Assembly (NCBI GenBank): GCA_900751665.1
Contig: CAADSV010000015.1
Location: 1 to 7,329, forward strand
DNA from: an uncultured Collinsella sp.
GTDB lineage: Bacteria > Actinomycetota > Coriobacteriia > Coriobacteriales > Coriobacteriaceae
Direction: 5' to 3'
DNA length: 7,329 nt
Below the pieces are notes generated by a model. It was not told the DNA's origin and ran no database searches. It saw only the letters and a list, made by a program, of their open reading frames with translations. The position numbers were made by a program, and so were the translations under genes. Each line of letters opens with the position of its first letter. Position 1 is the first letter of the stretch. Of the stretch, positions 1 through 6,751 are shown one piece after another.

Positions 1-552
1 CTTGACGGCGGCCAGACCCGCCTCAACGCTGGCGCGAGTGACGTCGACCAGGCGCTGACGCGCGGCCGAGACCTCGCCGATGCAGAACATGCGGCTCGAG
101 TCGCTAAAGTAGCCGTCCAAGATCGTGGAGCAGTCCACGTTGATGATGTCACCTTCGTGCAGCACATCCGTATCGCAGGGGATACCGTGACAGACCACGT
201 CGTTGATCGAGGTGCACACGCTCCTGGGGTAGCCCTCGTAGTTGAGGTCGGCCGGCGTGCCACCGTGCTCGACGGTGTAGTCGTAGATCATCTGGTCGAT
301 CTGGTTGGTGGTCATGCCCGCGGCGATGTGCTCGCCTACGTAGTCGAGCACGCCCACGTTGATGGCGGCCGAGCGCTTGATGCCCTCGATATCGGCGGGC
401 GTCTTGTAGAGCGTGCGGGGCAGGACCTCCCAGCCCTCTTCCCACAGGCGCTCGAGGCGCTCGTCGAAGGCGCTATGACATTTCTTATATTTTTTGCCGC
501 TGCCGCACCAGCAAGCGTCGTTGCGGCCGGGCACAGGTCCGTTGTCAAACAT
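1..552 (-). CDS. map: Type I methionine aminopeptidase with N-terminal SEC-C zinc motif (C-terminus cut by window edge)
   Basis: This enzyme removes the initiator methionine from nascent cytosolic proteins. The 184 codons in the window begin at ATG 552-550, preceded by a good Shine-Dalgarno (AAAGGAAG) about 6 nt upstream. Residues 14-26 form a SEC-C zinc motif, CWC then KKCH (C14, C16, C25, H26), as in the SEC-C-bearing MetAPs of many Gram-positive bacteria; this motif is thought to help ribosome or zinc association. The catalytic domain starts near residue 50. It shows CHGIP with H122 (the substrate-site His), and NVDCSTILDGYFSDSSRMF with D140 and D151 as the first two metal ligands of the pita-bread fold. 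The remaining ligands (one His, two Glu) would lie beyond position 1, so their integrity cannot be judged. The gene is monocistronic from its start as far as can be seen, with its own -10 box. Family assignment is secure. Confidence 0.95.
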   Translation of the reverse strand, partial: MFDNGPVPGRNDACWCGSGKKYKKCHSAFDERLERLWEEGWEVLPRTLYKTPADIEGIKRSAAINVGVLDYVGEHIAAGMTTNQIDQMIYDYTVEHGGTPADLNYEGYPRSVCTSINDVVCHGIPCDTDVLHEGDIINVDCSTILDGYFSDSSRMFCIGEVSAARQRLVDVTRASVEAGLAAVK

Positions 553-577
553 GGCTAACTTCCTTTCATCCGCAGCT

Positions 578-583
578 AGTATA
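578..583 (-). promoter_or_regulatory. Probable -10 box for the methionine aminopeptidase gene
   Basis: Read on the minus strand the hexamer is TATACT, five of six matches to TATAAT. It lies about 26 nt before the start codon, so transcription would begin near 571 and give a leader of about 20 nt carrying the AAAGGAAG ribosome site. No good -35 hexamer is visible at 16-18 nt spacing. The expected position (about 600-606) is T-rich and touches the left arm of the 605-671 inverted repeat. Confidence 0.45.
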
Positions 584-604
584 GCCCACTCACGTATCCA
601 TAAA

Positions 605-671
605 AGTTGCGGTGATATAGTTCCGATTTAAGCGGTTTAACAGCACAAATAGGAACTATATCACCGCAACT
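605..671. repeat. Perfect 20-bp inverted repeat with 27-nt loop (possible intergenic repeat element or terminator)
   Basis: The left arm 605-624 (AGTTGCGGTGATATAGTTCC) is the exact reverse complement of 652-671. The 27-nt A/T-rich spacer contains a small TTAA-GCGGT-TTAA palindrome. The element sits between the end of the radical SAM gene and the promoter of the aminopeptidase gene, both on the minus strand. Read in that direction the hairpin is followed by TTTT (605-602), so it could end the radical SAM transcript. The long loop and the mixed-composition arms are unlike a standard terminator. They are closer to a mobile or REP-like intergenic repeat or a MITE. No clear target-site duplication is visible. 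The structure is certain; the function is inferred. Confidence 0.85.
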
Positions 672-712
672 GATGGGGCGGGATGGCGGGCACTAGCTGC
701 TGCGTGGTTTTG

Positions 713-1489
713 CTAGTAGCTCACCTGGCAGGGAATGCCGAGGGCGCGCACGCGCGCGGCAATGGCGTCGAGCACCTCAGGCGCCGCTTTGGCAAGGCCG
801 GCGATCGGTGTCTCGCGCGCCACCGTGTAGATGGTTGCTTCTTGTGGGCGAATGCGCTCAAGCGCCGCGAGCCAGGGGCCGACGTACTCCTCGCCGGTGT
901 TGTCGATGAGCTTGCCCTGATACTCGCCGGTCAAAAAGATCGTCTGGATAATAACGTGACCTTCAAAGCTTGCGAACGTCTCAATCTGGTGCTCGACGTC
1001 GTAGGGGCCAACGGGCTGGTCGAGCAGCTGGATAAACGCCGGGTCGACGGTATCGAGCTTAAGAATGTTGTCGTCGACCATCATGAGCGCGTCGTGCACC
1101 TCGGGACGGTCGGCGCGCGTGCCGTTGGAAAGCACGGCGATCTTGGAGTTTGGGGCAAGCTCGTCGCGCAGCGCGACGGCGCCGGCGATGGCCTGCGGAA
1201 ACTCCGGTGCGGCGGTGGGCTCGCCGTTGCCTGCGAAGGTGATCACATCGGGGAGCTCGCCCTCGGCTGCCATTTCGCGCAGCTTTGCCTCGAGCGCGCC
1301 GAGTACCACGGCGGCTGTGTTGTACGGCTCATGGCAGGGGCGCTCGGCGTTGAGGCCGTTTTCGCAGTAGATGCAGTCGAACGTGCAGATTTTGCCGCTG
1401 GCCGGCATCATGTTGACGCCGAGCGAGAGACCAAGGCGACGGCTGCGAACGGGCCCAAAGATGGGGCTGGCATTCAAAAACGTAGACAT
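713..1489 (-). CDS. Radical SAM protein, COG0731-like (wyosine-synthetase-related family)
   Basis: The protein has 258 residues and belongs to the radical SAM superfamily, which uses a [4Fe-4S] cluster to cleave S-adenosylmethionine. The cluster motif is CX3CX2C (C35-TFD-C39-IY-C42). The family's N-terminal signature FGPVRSRRLGLSLG is at residues 11-24. A SAM-binding GGE-type segment appears as TFAGNGEPT (84-92), and a later strand reads KIAVLSNGT. This arrangement matches the compact bacterial proteins annotated as radical SAM, COG0731, related to TYW1. The bacterial substrate is not established and I do not assign one. The ATG at 1489 is preferred to the one at 1495: AGGAG (1503-1499) is 9 nt from the former but only 3 nt from the latter, and family members begin close to this point. 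The open frame continues upstream to 2083 but there lies antisense to the hydrolase, so it is not coding. Confidence 0.9.
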   Translation of the reverse strand: MSTFLNASPIFGPVRSRRLGLSLGVNMMPASGKICTFDCIYCENGLNAERPCHEPYNTAAVVLGALEAKLREMAAEGELPDVITFAGNGEPTAAPEFPQAIAGAVALRDELAPNSKIAVLSNGTRADRPEVHDALMMVDDNILKLDTVDPAFIQLLDQPVGPYDVEHQIETFASFEGHVIIQTIFLTGEYQGKLIDNTGEEYVGPWLAALERIRPQEATIYTVARETPIAGLAKAAPEVLDAIAARVRALGIPCQVSY

Positions 1490-1498
1490 AGGCATATG

Positions 1499-1503
1499 CT
1501 CCT
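1499..1503 (-). promoter_or_regulatory. Shine-Dalgarno AGGAG that decides the radical SAM gene start
   Basis: AGGAG on the minus strand precedes two in-frame ATGs, at 1495 and 1489. Spacings are 3 nt and 9 nt. The second lies in the workable range, so the protein probably begins MSTFLNAS rather than MPMSTF. Confidence 0.6.
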
Positions 1504-1537
1504 CAAGACAATTGTGCCTAAGCATAGCATCGGCTCC

Positions 1538-1562
1538 AAAGCAAGGTGCGGGCCCTTGCTTT
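1538..1562. repeat. 9-bp perfect hairpin in the divergent intergenic region
   Basis: AAAGCAAGG (1538-1546) and CCTTGCTTT (1554-1562) are exact reverse complements around a 7-nt loop. The repeat lies about 50 nt upstream of the radical SAM start, in the region shared with the divergent hydrolase gene. On the minus strand a CATAAT hexamer (1594-1589) could be a -10 box without a recognisable -35. If so, the hairpin would sit in the transcribed leader of the radical SAM gene. It could be an operator, an attenuator hairpin (short T run of 3) or chance. Confidence 0.6.
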
Positions 1563-1658
1563 ACAAGTTTCGTTTTTTCACGTCGCTCATTATGCGGTGC
1601 CATGAAAAGCCTCGGGTCGGGTACAGTTAATCTGTTAACAAGGCGTAAGGCAATGCGG

Positions 1659-1694
1659 GCCCATCCAACCGTACTGACGTGCAACTGGATGGGC
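1659..1694. repeat. 9-bp inverted repeat upstream of the hydrolase gene
   Basis: GCCCATCCA (1659-1667) is the exact reverse complement of TGGATGGGC (1686-1694), separated by 18 nt. The right arm ends 20 nt before the hydrolase start codon, so the repeat would overlap the promoter or leader. The arm spacing suits either a dimeric regulator site or an mRNA hairpin just before the ribosome site GGGGG (1704-1708). No convincing -35/-10 pair was found for the plus-strand gene. Confidence 0.5.
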
Positions 1695-1714
1695 GTTGAT
1701 GATGGGGGCACAAC

Positions 1715-2512
1715 ATGGATTTTACGGTCGAGAATGCGGGCACCACGATTGCCTGTCGCGAATATGCCGGCCCGGATGTGTCGCCTGATACTCCTGCCTT
1801 GGTGTGCGTGCACGGCGCTTGTGTTGACGGCACATTTTTCGACGGCATCGCTTGTGAGCTCAGCCGTAACTACCGCGTAATTGCCTACGACCGCCGCGGC
1901 TGTGGTGGCAGCAGCGAAGCGGCAGACGGCAGCTATGATCTTTCCACTCAGGCCGCCGACCTGCAGGCCGTGATCGAACACGTTGGCGCTCCGACAAATG
2001 TGCTTGCGCACAGCGCCGGTACGTTGGTTGCGCTGGAGCTTCTTCGCACCGAACCCCATCTCGTCGCCCGTGCGATTCTGCATGAGCCGGCTGTGTCGGC
2101 CAAAGGTGTCGGTATGGGCGCAGCTCCGGTTTTGCTCGATATGATTGCGGCTGGAAAGGTTTCAAGGGCGCTCCGGCTTTTCTTGGGAGCCCTCGGCGAC
2201 TTGGACCCCGAGGCTCCCGGGACGACCGAAGCGGAAGCCAAACATGCCCTGCGCAATGGTCGTTGCTTTATGGCGAACGAATATGGAACAAATATGACTT
2301 ACGTTCCCAATTGGGATAGTGTTCGCGCATCGAAGTCCGTTGCTGCTGTGCTTCTCGGCGAGCTTTCGGTCGATACGCCCCGCGAGGCGGGCACGCGAGC
2401 GGCTGCCGAATATCTCGATTGCCCCCTTGTGACGATTCCGGGCGCGCATAACGGTCTGCGCGATCGCCCCGTTACGGCGGCAAACGCCGTTCGCGATGTC
2501 TTGGAGCGTTAG
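1715..2512 (+). CDS. Alpha/beta hydrolase-fold protein
   Basis: The protein has 265 residues, with no signal peptide or membrane segment, so it is probably cytoplasmic. Alpha/beta-hydrolase landmarks appear in order. VHGACVDG (32-39) carries the HG oxyanion motif. YDRRGCGGS (58-66) is the usual loop after strand 4. The nucleophile elbow is AHSAG (98-102) with S100. A G-E-x3-D-TP segment (215-222) gives E216 or D220 as the acid, and H245 in PGAHNGLRD is the base. The first elbow residue is Ala instead of the usual Gly, which is tolerated in some members. The region at about 130-205 would form the cap. Substrate cannot be predicted; esterase, peptidase or lipolytic roles are all possible. It starts at ATG 1715 after a G-rich ribosome site, and is transcribed away from the radical SAM gene, apparently alone. 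Confidence 0.9.
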   Translation: MDFTVENAGTTIACREYAGPDVSPDTPALVCVHGACVDGTFFDGIACELSRNYRVIAYDRRGCGGSSEAADGSYDLSTQAADLQAVIEHVGAPTNVLAHSAGTLVALELLRTEPHLVARAILHEPAVSAKGVGMGAAPVLLDMIAAGKVSRALRLFLGALGDLDPEAPGTTEAEAKHALRNGRCFMANEYGTNMTYVPNWDSVRASKSVAAVLLGELSVDTPREAGTRAAAEYLDCPLVTIPGAHNGLRDRPVTAANAVRDVLER

Positions 2513-2608
2513 CACGCTCGATGACCTGCGGGGAGAGGGGTTGTTAGCGTTTCGTCATTGTTAACGAATGCGCCCATAACCGCGCGCCCGCGGCTCCATT
2601 ACCGCCGC

Positions 2609-2637
2609 TTGCCAGGTCATAAAAATGTAACGATAAT
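2609..2637 (+). promoter_or_regulatory. Sigma70-type promoter of the HD-GYP/HPt operon
   Basis: TTGCCA (2609-2614, five of six to TTGACA) and GATAAT (2632-2637, five of six to TATAAT) are separated by exactly 17 nt of A-rich DNA. The predicted start near 2644 gives a leader of about 80 nt before the ATG at 2724. This is the best promoter in the window. Confidence 0.7.
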
Positions 2638-2683
2638 CGCGCGTTTGCCTTCAGCTGTTAGATGTTACCCTTGTACCAATTGA

Positions 2684-2704
2684 TATGCACCGTTGCCGTG
2701 CATA
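2684..2704 (+). repeat. 7-bp hairpin in the leader, just before the HD-GYP gene ribosome site
   Basis: TATGCAC (2684-2690) pairs perfectly with GTGCATA (2698-2704) around a 7-nt loop. It lies inside the predicted leader and ends 7 nt before the GAAAGG ribosome site (2711-2716). It could affect translation or act as an operator. It does not match the conserved core of either c-di-GMP riboswitch class as far as I can judge by eye. Confidence 0.5.
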
Positions 2705-2723
2705 ACGATAGAAAGGGCCCCAT

Positions 2724-4604
2724 ATGCGCAAAAATCACGAGGTCAATCTAACCGACGAGGAGGCTGCCGCTGAGGTCGCCCGCGTCGCGAAGACCTACCC
2801 CGTGGTGCGTTTGCTGTCGGCCGATCAGATTAAGAGCGAGCCTAACTGCCTGCTTGCCGGCGATCGCTGCCCTTGTCTGCGTCAGTCGAGTCTTGAGGCC
2901 TTGGCAGATTCGGGTGAGGTGTCGGAGCAGCTGCTCAACGATGGCGTTGAGTACCGCGCCCGTCTGCGTCCTCTAAAGGTCGAGGGCGAGCCTCACGTCC
3001 TGCTAATGGTGCGTCCGATTGATGAGCAAGAGGCTGCAGAAGAGGACCTCGTCTACACCGACGTGCTGACGAGTGTGCGCAATCGCCGATATTACGAGGA
3101 AAAGCTCCGTAGTGCCCGCATGAATGCCGGCGTTGCGGTGATCGACCTTGATGATTTTAGGGTCTTCAACGATACGTGTGGCCGTCATGCCGGCGACCTT
3201 GCGCTCGGTGCTGTGGCGACGGCCATACGCAGCGGAATTCGTTCGACTGACGAGCTCGTACGCTATGGCTGCGACAAGTTTGTGGTTGTCATGCCCAATA
3301 TTCCCTCCGATGACTTCGCCCGTCGCCTGCATCAGGTGTCCGATGCCGTTCATGCCACGATTGTTCCGGGCCATGAGTACGTGAGCTTGACGGCATGTGT
3401 TGGTGGCGTTCGCATTCATGGCGAGACGGTCGATGAGGGCGTTGGCCGCGCTGTCCAGTTATTGAGCCGCGCTAAGGCAAAAGCCGGTACGGTCGTGACC
3501 GATGCCGATTCCATCGAAGCCTTCCAAAGCGAAAAGCCTTTGGTGCTTATTGTCGATGACTCCGAGATGAACCGAGCCATTCTCAACGAGATGCTCAAGG
3601 ACGAGTATTGCATCCTCGAGGCCGACAACGGTCGTACGGCGCTCGACATGGTCGACCGCTATGGCGATGAGTTGTCGCTCGTGCTGCTGGATATTGTCAT
3701 GCCGGGCATAAGCGGCTTTGAGGTGCTGGCCGATCTGTCGCGCCGATCGGGTATCGACAATCTGCCTTTCATCATGATATCGAGCGAAGATTCCGATGAT
3801 ATGGTTCTGCGCGCGTACGAGCTGGGCGCCTCGGACTATATCAACCGCCCGTTTGACTCCCGTGTCGTGCGCCGCCGTGTAAGCAACACCATCCGCCTAT
3901 ACGCCAAACAGCGCCGCCTGACGAGCCTGCTGTCCCAGCAGTACAACGAGCGCGTCAAGAACAGTCGCATGCTCATCGACATCATGGCCGGCGTCATGGA
4001 GCTTCGCAATGGTGAGAGCGGCAGGCACGTTACGAATATCGAAAAGCTGACCGAGCTGCTGCTTGACTGTCTGGTTCAGCGTAGCGACACGATCTCCCTC
4101 GACAATGAGGAGCGCTCCACGATTGCCCTGGCTTCGGCGCTGCACGATATTGGCAAGATGTCGATTGACGATGCGATCCTCAACAAACCCGGGCGTCTTA
4201 CGCCCGAGGAGTTCGAGATTATGAAGACGCATACCACGATCGGCGCCGACATGCTGCTCGAGCTGGGCCGCCATCACGTCGGCAATGCGCTTATGGAATA
4301 TGCGTACCAGATTGCGCGTTGGCATCACGAGCGCTGGGACGGCAAGGGCTATCCCGATGGCCTTAAGGGCGACGAGATTCCCATTGCCGCACAGGTGGTT
4401 TCGGTGGCCGACGTGTACGATGCTCTGACGAGCGTGCGCGTGTACAAGGACGCTATCCCGCACAAGGAGGCTATCCAGATGATCTTGGACGGTAAGTGCG
4501 GTGAGTTTAACCCGCTGTTGCTCGACTGCCTGCTCGAGGTGCAAGACCGTATCGCCGAGACGTTGGCGCGCCCCGCCGACGTTGTCGCGTTTCCCACGAT
4601 TTAG
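2724..4604 (+). CDS. Signalling protein: PAS-like region, degenerate GGDEF, REC and HD-GYP phosphodiesterase
   Basis: The protein has 626 residues, with no membrane segment. Residues 20-105 look PAS-like with clustered cysteines (C42, C49, C51). A GGDEF-type domain (about 110-260) keeps D141, N149 and D158, but the signature is GCDKF (182-186). An RSTD I-site motif (173-176) sits five residues before it, so the domain is probably catalytically dead but may still bind c-di-GMP. The REC domain (272-395) has D278/D279, phosphoacceptor D323 in LLDIVMPG, S353/S354, and Arg375 where Lys is usual. The HD-GYP domain (about 410-615) looks intact: E431-x3-H435, H474-D475, H503, H534-H535-E536, D539GKGYP544 and D563. 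The inferred role is phosphorylation-controlled hydrolysis of c-di-GMP or a related cyclic dinucleotide. It has its own promoter and an AAAGG ribosome site, and is followed after 23 nt by an HPt gene. Domain calls are strong; substrate and control are inferred. Confidence 0.95.
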   Translation: MRKNHEVNLTDEEAAAEVARVAKTYPVVRLLSADQIKSEPNCLLAGDRCPCLRQSSLEALADSGEVSEQLLNDGVEYRARLRPLKVEGEPHVLLMVRPIDEQEAAEEDLVYTDVLTSVRNRRYYEEKLRSARMNAGVAVIDLDDFRVFNDTCGRHAGDLALGAVATAIRSGIRSTDELVRYGCDKFVVVMPNIPSDDFARRLHQVSDAVHATIVPGHEYVSLTACVGGVRIHGETVDEGVGRAVQLLSRAKAKAGTVVTDADSIEAFQSEKPLVLIVDDSEMNRAILNEMLKDEYCILEADNGRTALDMVDRYGDELSLVLLDIVMPGISGFEVLADLSRRSGIDNLPFIMISSEDSDDMVLRAYELGASDYINRPFDSRVVRRRVSNTIRLYAKQRRLTSLLSQQYNERVKNSRMLIDIMAGVMELRNGESGRHVTNIEKLTELLLDCLVQRSDTISLDNEERSTIALASALHDIGKMSIDDAILNKPGRLTPEEFEIMKTHTTIGADMLLELGRHHVGNALMEYAYQIARWHHERWDGKGYPDGLKGDEIPIAAQVVSVADVYDALTSVRVYKDAIPHKEAIQMILDGKCGEFNPLLLDCLLEVQDRIAETLARPADVVAFPTI

Positions 4605-4627
4605 TTTGACCAAAGGAGTTTTAATCC

Positions 4628-4984
4628 ATGATTTCCATGCGTGAGGCGTATGAGAAGATCGGCGCTAATTATGATGACGCGTGCGCTCGGCTGATGGGCG
4701 GGGAAATGCTTGCCCGCTTTGCCCTCAAGTTTTTGGATGACGAGAGTATGGACAAGCTAGAGGCCGCCATGGCGGCGGGAGACGCCGAAGGTGCGTTTAT
4801 GGCAGCGCACACGCTCAAGGGCGTGAGTCAGAACCTGGGATTCGATAATCTGTACGAGCCTGCGGTCGTGGTAACCGAAGCGCTGCGTGGCGCCGATGCC
4901 GTTGACGGCGCTCGCGAGGGAATGCATGCGTTGCAGCAGCAATATGCGGCTACGATGTCGGCTCTGCGCGAGGCGGCCGAATAA
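4628..4984 (+). CDS. Stand-alone HPt (histidine phosphotransfer) protein
   Basis: This 118-residue, largely helical protein carries the HPt signature AHTLKGVSQNLGF at residues 60-72, with H61 as the phosphoacceptor and the conserved K64-G65. Its length fits a single four-helix HPt domain with nothing attached. HPt proteins pass phosphoryl groups between REC domains of hybrid kinases and response regulators. The start at 4628 follows AAAGGAG (4612-4618) with 9 nt spacing and lies 23 nt after the HD-GYP gene, so the two are co-transcribed. The upstream REC domain is the obvious partner. No histidine kinase is in the window, so the donor must be encoded elsewhere. The gene ends at a strong terminator. 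Confidence 0.93.
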   Translation: MISMREAYEKIGANYDDACARLMGGEMLARFALKFLDDESMDKLEAAMAAGDAEGAFMAAHTLKGVSQNLGFDNLYEPAVVVTEALRGADAVDGAREGMHALQQQYAATMSALREAAE

Positions 4985-5027
4985 GAGCTTGCGAGCCTTG
5001 GGCTGTATGTCTGCCGCGTATAGGCAA

Positions 5028-5068
5028 AAGGGCGCCCCGTCGGACCATGTGGCCGGCGGGGCGCCCTT
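5028..5068. terminator. Bidirectional intrinsic terminator between convergent operons
   Basis: AAGGGCGCCCCG (5028-5039) pairs perfectly with 5057-5068. The stem extends inward by about four more pairs (one of them G-T) to a 9-nt loop. On the minus strand it is followed by TTTT; on the plus strand the tail is the weaker TTATTTGTT. Lying between the HPt gene stop (4984) and the hydrolase stop (5090), it should terminate both operons. Confidence 0.88.
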
Positions 5069-5089
5069 ATTTGTTGTGGGGCTCGCGAA

Positions 5090-5899
5090 CTAGCGGGCCT
5101 GCTTTACCTTGGCCGCCGCCTCGACAAACGACTTCCACAGGTTAAAGTCGGTCTCGAGCGTCTTCCACGTGTACTCAGGGTGCCATTGCACGCCCAGACA
5201 GAAAGGCTGGCCTTCGACTTCGATGCACTCGGGAACGCCGTCGGTTGCCTTGGCGACCAAGCGCGTGCTTTTACCCAGACGATCGACGCAACAGTGGTGT
5301 GCGGAGTTGGTCTGGATTAGCCTGTGTCCGCCAACCGCGCGTTCCAGCAGCGAGCCCGGCACGACCTCGACGGGGTGCACGGGATCGTTGAGCACGTGGG
5401 TGTGACGCCACTGCGTGCGACCCTCGCGCGCACCCAGGCTCGGTACGTCCATGCACAGGGTGCCGCCAGTGGCGACGTTGAGCAGCTGCGTGCCGCGGCA
5501 GGTGGTAAAGAGCGGCTTTTTGGCGCGGAGCACCTCGCCGACCAGCTTAAACTCAAAGCTATCGCGGATCTCGCAGCAGAGGGTGGGGTCGTAGGGTCGA
5601 TCGTCGCCCCAGCGTTTGGGATTGACATCGGGGCCGCCGGGAATGGCGATACCGTCAGCGATTTCAACGTAATGACGGATGACCTCAATGTCCTCGGTGA
5701 TGGACATCTGCAGCGGCAGGCCGCCAGCGGCAAGGATAGCATCGACAAAGACACTTGCGATTTCCTCGTTGGGGGAGAGCATCTCGGTTAAAAACGGCTC
5801 TGCCTCTTCCCAGCGCGGTGCGACGAGGATGAGTGGGCGGTCGGCGGGGGCGACGTCGACGTGCGGGGTGTAGGACGATGAAGTGCGAGTTCCGATCAT
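5090..5899 (-). CDS. Class I glutamine amidotransferase-like gamma-glutamyl hydrolase (peptidase C26, PuuD-like)
   Basis: The protein has 269 residues. It is related to gamma-glutamyl-GABA hydrolase PuuD and other C26 peptidases, which cleave gamma-glutamyl amides in the cytoplasm and release glutamate. The visible signature is PGGPDVNP (87-94), the nucleophile elbow TTCRGTQLLN with C134, and VQWHPEY (237-243) with H240 and E242. Together these form the Cys-His-Glu triad. TNSAHHCCVD (197-206) corresponds to the conserved S-x-HHQ-type loop before the final strand, here with Cys in place of Gln. The first 20 or so residues are not conserved. The ATG at 5899 has only a weak GAAAG ribosome site 8 nt away, and the 51-nt gap after the ATPase gene is unusually C-rich. 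It is the last gene of the ABC transporter operon, which suggests it acts on an imported gamma-glutamyl compound. The exact substrate is unknown; the symbol puuD would be over-specific. Confidence 0.9.
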   Translation of the reverse strand: MIGTRTSSSYTPHVDVAPADRPLILVAPRWEEAEPFLTEMLSPNEEIASVFVDAILAAGGLPLQMSITEDIEVIRHYVEIADGIAIPGGPDVNPKRWGDDRPYDPTLCCEIRDSFEFKLVGEVLRAKKPLFTTCRGTQLLNVATGGTLCMDVPSLGAREGRTQWRHTHVLNDPVHPVEVVPGSLLERAVGGHRLIQTNSAHHCCVDRLGKSTRLVAKATDGVPECIEVEGQPFCLGVQWHPEYTWKTLETDFNLWKSFVEAAAKVKQAR

Positions 5900-5950
5900 A
5901 GGTGTAACTTTCGAGTTTGGATGGGCATGGCGGGCGGGTGGGCGGTCTGG

Positions 5951-6715
<765 letters not shown>

Positions 6716-6751
6716 GGTGCTCGGCTCCTTATGACTAGAAATGGTAAAGCG

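Noticed and set aside
605..671. CRISPR repeat or complete insertion sequence.
   Set aside because: There is only one pair of inverted arms, with no regularly spaced direct repeats and no transposase.
692..717. ACTAGC/GCTAGT inverted repeat overlapping the radical SAM stop codon.
   Set aside because: Six pairs with a 14-nt loop and no T run; too weak to call a terminator.
683..1630. Long plus-strand open frame opposite the radical SAM gene.
   Set aside because: It mirrors a real gene in high-GC DNA, and its translation shows no recognisable domain.
1490..2083. Upstream extension of the radical SAM reading frame to an ATG at 2083 (456 residues).
   Set aside because: The extension runs antisense through the well-supported alpha/beta hydrolase gene, has no recognisable domain, and a good ribosome site exists for the start at 1489.
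2504..2519. GAGCGT-TAGC-ACGCTC hairpin over the hydrolase stop codon as a terminator.
   Set aside because: The stem is six pairs and no T run follows; it is more likely chance.
2638..2723. c-di-GMP riboswitch ahead of the HD-GYP gene.
   Set aside because: The leader is short, and I see no conserved GEMM core or tetraloop-receptor pattern, only one small hairpin.
3897..4613. Long minus-strand open frame opposite the HD-GYP domain.
   Set aside because: It is antisense to the intact catalytic domain and has no motif of its own; it is a GC-driven shadow.
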